DNA of 5,328 bases from Pseudomonadales bacterium. Its GTDB lineage: Bacteria > Pseudomonadota > Gammaproteobacteria > Pseudomonadales > DT-91. Of this stretch, positions 1 through 5,328 are shown piece after piece; the stretch's first letter is position 1, and every line of letters starts with the position of its first letter. Both the position numbers and the translations under genes were made by a program. The stretch is taken from contig JABSRR010000081.1 in NCBI GenBank assembly GCA_013215025.1, forward strand, positions 1-5,328, in the 5' to 3' direction. The notes beneath the pieces were generated by a model. The model had not been told where the DNA came from, searched no databases, and saw only the letters and a program-made list of their open reading frames with translations.

Positions 1-766
1 GGCTCATTGCGATTATAGTGACGAGAATTGGTACTAGTGCCAACACTTTTTGCTGTCGTAATTGTTTAAAGCCAAAGGCAAACATGGCAATGGCCATAAT
101 GCTCAGTGCTAACAAACTATTACGCGCCGATGCCCAAATTAAAAATGTTACGCAAGCAATTAAAGCCATGCTATAGATGACTCTAATTGGCGTAGAGGCT
201 GGTTTAAACCAAAGTAGGCTTAGCAGTGTAATCGCCGAGCATCCAGCAAGTTTGTCTTGGTCGCGAATATTTGGCCCCAACGGGGGGTTTCTAGCCCAGT
301 TAAGGTGGCTGTGATCTAGCTGATGGAAAGCCCAGCTGTGAAAGACAAACATACATAAGGTGCCAGCGACTAGGGCTAAAAACCAAGATGAGGGTTTGGC
401 CTTAGTATCGACTTGAACACAGGCGGCGCCGACGCAGATAATGATCATCAGTAGATCAAAGAGTAGGCGATAGCTTGAGAGTAGGGGCTGTAATGGGTGC
501 TGGAGGTCAAGGTTGATCAGCCATGCTGCCAGCATAAAAAAGATCCAGCTGGCAAATAAAAAGAGCGACATTGGATATTGTCTACCTTGGTGAAGCAGCT
601 GTTGCCTATGGCGGATGCAGGCAGTCAGACTTAGCCCGCTCAGTAATATGATAATGGCATAGTAATAAAGGGTTAAGCCAAGGCTGCCAAAGCTGAATGG
701 CAAGCCGGCTAAAAAAGCAATAATAATAGCCTGGTAGATCTGAGCTAAAGACAGTGCAGGTTTCAT
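1..766 (-). CDS. O-antigen ligase/polymerase-like membrane protein, 3' end cut off
   Basis: An open frame of 255 codons runs on the minus strand from ATG at 766 to the left edge with no stop, so only the N-terminal part is present. The product is very hydrophobic, with about eight or nine likely membrane spans (roughly residues 8-28, 32-50, 67-86, 100-117, 127-145, 172-187, 195-211, 214-233 and 240 onward). Residues 212-220 read ASARNSLLA, resembling the small-residue/Ser-Arg motif before a transmembrane helix in the Wzy_C/WaaL family. The polar stretch around 155-172 (NPPLGPNIRDQDKLAG) could be a periplasmic loop before it. Family members join or polymerise undecaprenyl-linked glycans on the periplasmic face of the inner membrane. 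Ligase versus polymerase cannot be decided because the large periplasmic loop and C-terminus are missing. The start has a poor Shine-Dalgarno; an in-frame TTG about 24 bp upstream is an alternative. It diverges from pyrG, so it is not part of that operon. That it is a multi-spanning membrane protein is near certain; the family is an inference from one motif and topology. Confidence 0.72.
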   Translation of the reverse strand, partial: MKPALSLAQIYQAIIIAFLAGLPFSFGSLGLTLYYYAIIILLSGLSLTACIRHRQQLLHQGRQYPMSLFLFASWIFFMLAAWLINLDLQHPLQPLLSSYRLLFDLLMIIICVGAACVQVDTKAKPSSWFLALVAGTLCMFVFHSWAFHQLDHSHLNWARNPPLGPNIRDQDKLAGCSAITLLSLLWFKPASTPIRVIYSMALIACVTFLIWASARNSLLALSIMAIAMFAFGFKQLRQQKVLALVPILVTIIAMS

Positions 767-794
767 GGCGCCAGAGATGTATTTAAAGGCCAAA

Positions 795-803
795 ATAGTA
801 ACA
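795..803 (-). promoter_or_regulatory. possible extended -10 for the divergent membrane-protein gene
   Basis: Read on the minus strand, TGT precedes TACTAT, an extended -10 with 4/6 match to TATAAT. No good -35 lies 16-18 bp upstream. It would start transcription near 788 and leave a leader of about 20 nt before the ATG at 766. It is a weak candidate, named mainly because the gene needs a promoter in this gap. Confidence 0.25.
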
Positions 804-811
804 CGAAATAC

Positions 812-827
812 GCAGCGATGATGCTGC
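812..827. repeat. small inverted repeat in the divergent intergenic region
   Basis: GCAGC (812-816) and GCTGC (823-827) are perfect 5 bp arms around a 6 nt loop, with ATA/TAT flanks that pair if a base is bulged. No T-tract follows on either strand, so it is not a standard terminator. It lies upstream of the possible minus-strand -10 and upstream of the pyrG promoter, where a regulator could bind, but nothing proves this. Confidence 0.3.
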
Positions 828-865
828 TTATGCGCTTTTAACGACGACAAAACTCAGGAATTTCG

Positions 866-893
866 TTGAACAACCGCGGTATTTTGTTACACT
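866..893 (+). promoter_or_regulatory. sigma70-type promoter of pyrG(-kdsA-eno)
   Basis: The -35 TTGAAC (866-871) is separated by 16 bp from the -10 TACACT (888-893), which is preceded by TGT at 885-887, an extended -10. Matches are 4/6 at both hexamers plus the TG element, the best plus-strand promoter in the gap. The predicted start falls at about 899-902, within or just after the C-tract CCCC at 898-901. This gives a pyrG leader of about 146-150 nt and would drive the whole pyrG-kdsA-eno unit. Confidence 0.65.
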
Positions 894-911
894 GGCACCC
901 CATCTTAAGTA

Positions 912-928
912 GGCTTATTCTCAAAGCC
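912..928 (+). other. small hairpin in the pyrG leader
   Basis: GGCTT (912-916) pairs with AAGCC (924-928) around a 7 nt loop, beginning about 12 nt after the predicted transcription start. A run of six T sits at 946-951, about 17 nt past the stem. That is too far for a canonical intrinsic terminator or attenuator, so its role is unknown. Confidence 0.3.
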
Positions 929-980
929 CACGTCTAGAATATTACTTTTTTGCGCTCTGTTTCGCGTACTTTCTTGTCCA

Positions 981-1017
981 TTGGCATATCATGGCAGGGC
1001 GATATTAATTGTAATAT
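981..1017 (+). promoter_or_regulatory. possible second pyrG promoter overlapping an AT-rich dyad
   Basis: TTGGCA (981-986) lies 16 bp before TATTAA (1003-1008), matching sigma70 hexamers at about 4/6 each. It would give a short leader starting near 1015. The -10 overlaps a dyad, ATATTA (1002-1007) and TAATAT (1012-1017) with a 4 nt centre, and TGGCA occurs twice (982-986, 992-996). An operator over a -10 is one reading, but AT-rich DNA gives such patterns by chance. Confidence 0.25.
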
Positions 1018-1036
1018 ATCTGTTGATAACTGATTT

Positions 1037-2673
<1,637 letters not shown>

Positions 2674-2695
2674 TATAACGAATACATAACTGATA

Positions 2696-3553
<858 letters not shown>

Positions 3554-3581
3554 GCATTCCAACTTTCAAATTAGTATTTAA

Positions 3582-4898
<1,317 letters not shown>

Positions 4899-4914
4899 TA
4901 GGTTTTACTGAGTC

Positions 4915-4966
4915 TCGCACTGCGCATAGCATTTAATAGTTTATGTGCAGTTGCCGGCTGGTGCGA
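4915..4966 (+). other. bulged hairpin just after eno
   Basis: TCGCAC (4915-4920) pairs with GTGCGA (4961-4966). Directly inside, TGCGCATA (4921-4928) pairs with TATGTGCA (4942-4949) with one G-U pair. That leaves a 13 nt loop and an 11 nt bulge (4950-4960) on the right arm only. The structure begins 16 nt after the eno stop. It lacks an adjacent U-tract, so it is not a textbook terminator, but it could protect the 3' end of the eno message or mark processing. Confidence 0.45.
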
Positions 4967-4974
4967 TGAAAACA

Positions 4975-5002
4975 TTGTGTTTCAATTTTAATATCATATA
5001 CT
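4975..5002 (+). promoter_or_regulatory. possible promoter in the eno-ftsB gap
   Basis: TTGTGT (4975-4980) is 16 bp before TATACT (4997-5002), a 5/6 match to TATAAT with only a 3/6 -35. Transcription would start near 5009 and cross the repeat region into ftsB, giving a leader of about 255 nt or a small RNA. AT-rich DNA produces such boxes by chance. Confidence 0.3.
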
Positions 5003-5011
5003 AGGCAGAAT

Positions 5012-5030
5012 ATGGTCAATTTTTGATCAT
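5012..5030. repeat. AT-rich inverted repeat in the eno-ftsB gap
   Basis: ATGGTCAA (5012-5019) and TTGATCAT (5023-5030) form an 8 bp stem with one G-T (G-U) position and a 3 nt loop. A 12 bp palindrome, TTTTTGCAAAAA, follows at 5043-5054. Neither matches an operator I can name. Confidence 0.4.
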
Positions 5031-5115
5031 TTGCACATTTGATTTTTGCAAAAAAGTTATAGCTACATTAAAAGCAAAAGCTGATTTTAAAAAAGCTTAG
5101 CAACAGCGGCTTATT

Positions 5116-5147
5116 TATAATGACTTTTAAAAAGTCACTGATATAAA
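5116..5147 (+). promoter_or_regulatory. possible ftsB promoter boxes within the repeat cluster
   Basis: A consensus TATAAT (5116-5121) has no good -35 at the right distance. Slightly downstream, ATGACT (5120-5125, 4/6) lies 16 bp before TATAAA (5142-5147, 5/6), predicting a start near 5154. Either would place the 5121-5154 inverted repeats over the promoter, where a repressor could act. Support is weak. Confidence 0.25.
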
Positions 5148-5154
5148 GTGACTT
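5121..5154. repeat. three-part inverted repeat allowing alternative hairpins
   Basis: TGACTTTT (5121-5128) and AAAAGTCA (5130-5137) form a perfect palindrome around one base. The middle segment, as AAGTCACT (5132-5139), is also the exact complement of AGTGACTT (5147-5154) across a 7 nt loop. The middle can pair left or right but not both. A further near-copy of the right arm, AAGTGTCTTA, lies at 5170-5179, 24 bp after AAGTGACTTA. Confidence 0.6.
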
Positions 5155-5216
5155 ATGTAAAGTTACAAAAAGTGTCTTAGAAAGCTTAACTAAGAAAAAA
5201 AGCTAAGATAAAAAAT

Positions 5217-5240
5217 GCATCAGTATTGATGCCATCAATA
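5217..5240. repeat. 17 bp palindrome and overlapping hairpin before ftsB
   Basis: TATTGATG (5224-5231) and CATCAATA (5233-5240) are perfect 8 bp arms around a single C. The left arm is also partner to an upstream copy: GCATCA (5217-5222) pairs with TGATGC (5227-5232) around GTAT. The element ends 23 bp before the ftsB ATG. It could be a dimeric regulator site or an RNA switch near the ribosome binding site; I recognise no known operator. Confidence 0.6.
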
Positions 5241-5253
5241 ACCATGGAAACGT

Positions 5254-5256
5254 AGG
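5254..5256 (+). promoter_or_regulatory. weak Shine-Dalgarno of ftsB
   Basis: AGG with a 7 nt T-rich spacer precedes the ATG at 5264. The match is short, and the in-frame codons back to TAA at 5204-5206 contain no other ATG, GTG or TTG. Confidence 0.45.
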
Positions 5257-5263
5257 TTTTTTA

Positions 5264-5328
5264 ATGCGATTGTTAAACCTCGGTTTATTACTGATGCTTA
5301 TTGCCTTACAAGCCTCACTCTGGTTTGG
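5264..5328 (+). CDS. ftsB: cell division protein FtsB, N-terminal fragment
   Basis: Only 21 codons lie in the window before the right edge. They encode a very short cytoplasmic start, a leucine-rich membrane span (about residues 3-19), and then LQASLWFG across the edge. The last motif closely matches the LQYSLWFG that follows the single transmembrane helix of E. coli FtsB. FtsB is a small bitopic inner-membrane protein with a periplasmic coiled coil; with FtsL and FtsQ it forms the divisome complex that activates septal peptidoglycan synthesis. Position directly after eno is where ftsB lies in Enterobacteriaceae and Pseudomonas, usually followed by ispD, which supports the call. The coiled coil itself is outside the window. 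Confidence 0.85.
   Translation, partial: MRLLNLGLLLMLIALQASLWF

Larger units (their letters stand above)
5070..5207 (+). repeat. scattered AAAAGC / AGCTTAG short repeats
   Basis: AAAAGC occurs at 5070-5075, 5076-5081, 5091-5096 and 5198-5203, with AAAGC at 5181-5185. Several extend to AAAAGCTTAG (5091-5100), AAAGCTTAACTAAG (5181-5194) and AAAAGCTAAG (5198-5207). TCTTAG (5175-5180) can pair with CTAAGA (5190-5195), or its CTTAG core with CTAAG at 5203-5207. The spacing is irregular, so this is not a CRISPR or tandem array. Confidence 0.4.
4899..5263. other. 365 bp AT-rich eno-ftsB intergenic region without a gene
   Basis: Reading all frames, I find only trivial plus-strand open frames of 4-12 codons (for example ATG at 4966, 5120 and 5229), none with a convincing ribosome binding site or recognisable product. 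The stretch is strongly AT-rich, especially 4975-5215. It holds a bulged hairpin next to eno, smaller dyads at 5012-5030 and 5043-5054, TGACTT-type and AAAAGC repeats, promoter-like boxes, and a 17 bp palindrome before ftsB. No canonical GC-stem plus T-tract terminator is visible after eno. The length is notable for a cluster usually drawn as compact. Confidence 0.7.

Noticed and set aside
912..951. Attenuator in the pyrG leader
   Set aside because: The 5 bp hairpin and the T-run are 17 nt apart, and I find no leader peptide or antiterminator pairing.
4968..4988. Intrinsic terminator of eno: GAAA(A)CA / TGTTTC stem followed by TTTT
   Set aside because: The stem is short, AT-rich and needs a bulged A, and the T-tract is only four bases and not directly adjacent; I would not call it a terminator without 3'-end data.
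4966..5004. 12-codon ORF after eno (ATG at 4966)
   Set aside because: It is too short, lacks a ribosome binding site, and its start lies in the right arm of the bulged hairpin.
5070..5207. CRISPR-like or tandem repeat array
   Set aside because: The repeats are only 5-10 bp, irregularly spaced and in AT-rich DNA; there is no constant repeat-spacer pattern.
5224..5240. FNR/Anr box before ftsB
   Set aside because: The halves TTGAT and ATCAA are perfect, but the centre is 3 bp instead of the 4 bp required by the consensus.

Overview
This 5.3 kb window looks like chromosomal DNA from a gammaproteobacterium. PyrG, KdsA and enolase closely resemble their E. coli counterparts in length and catalytic residues. 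The order pyrG-kdsA-eno-ftsB is the housekeeping cluster known from Pseudomonas and related orders (Pseudomonadales, Cellvibrionales, Oceanospirillales). Moderate-to-low GC and free use of A/T-ending codons argue against Pseudomonas itself and would fit a marine relative, but I cannot name the genus.

Layout. Positions 1-766 (minus strand) hold the N-terminal 255 codons of a multi-spanning membrane protein of the O-antigen ligase/polymerase type, cut by the left edge. Positions 767-1047 are a divergent promoter region with a good extended -10 sigma70-type promoter reading into pyrG and a leader of about 150 nt. Three plus-strand genes follow closely: pyrG (CTP synthase, 1048-2673), kdsA (KDO-8-phosphate synthase, 2708-3553) and eno (enolase, 3609-4898). 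Gaps of 34 and 55 bp, each with its own Shine-Dalgarno sequence and no clear terminator, suggest one operon. After eno comes a 365 bp AT-rich gap with no convincing gene but many inverted and direct repeats and several promoter-like boxes. The first 21 codons of ftsB (5264-5328) run off the right edge.

How the genes relate. PyrG makes CTP, needed for nucleic acids and for the CMP-KDO and CDP-linked precursors of LPS and phospholipid. KdsA uses PEP, the product of enolase, to make KDO-8-P for the LPS inner core. The divergent gene probably also acts on surface polysaccharide, and FtsB is a divisome protein. The common theme is envelope building and central metabolism.

I see no mobile element, CRISPR array, rRNA/tRNA gene, toxin-antitoxin pair, defence system or plainly novel system. 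The parts most worth a second look are non-coding: the repeat-rich eno-ftsB gap, with two sets of mutually exclusive hairpins; the C-tract at the predicted pyrG transcription start; and a 20 bp perfect palindrome inside eno. All functional readings of these are inference.
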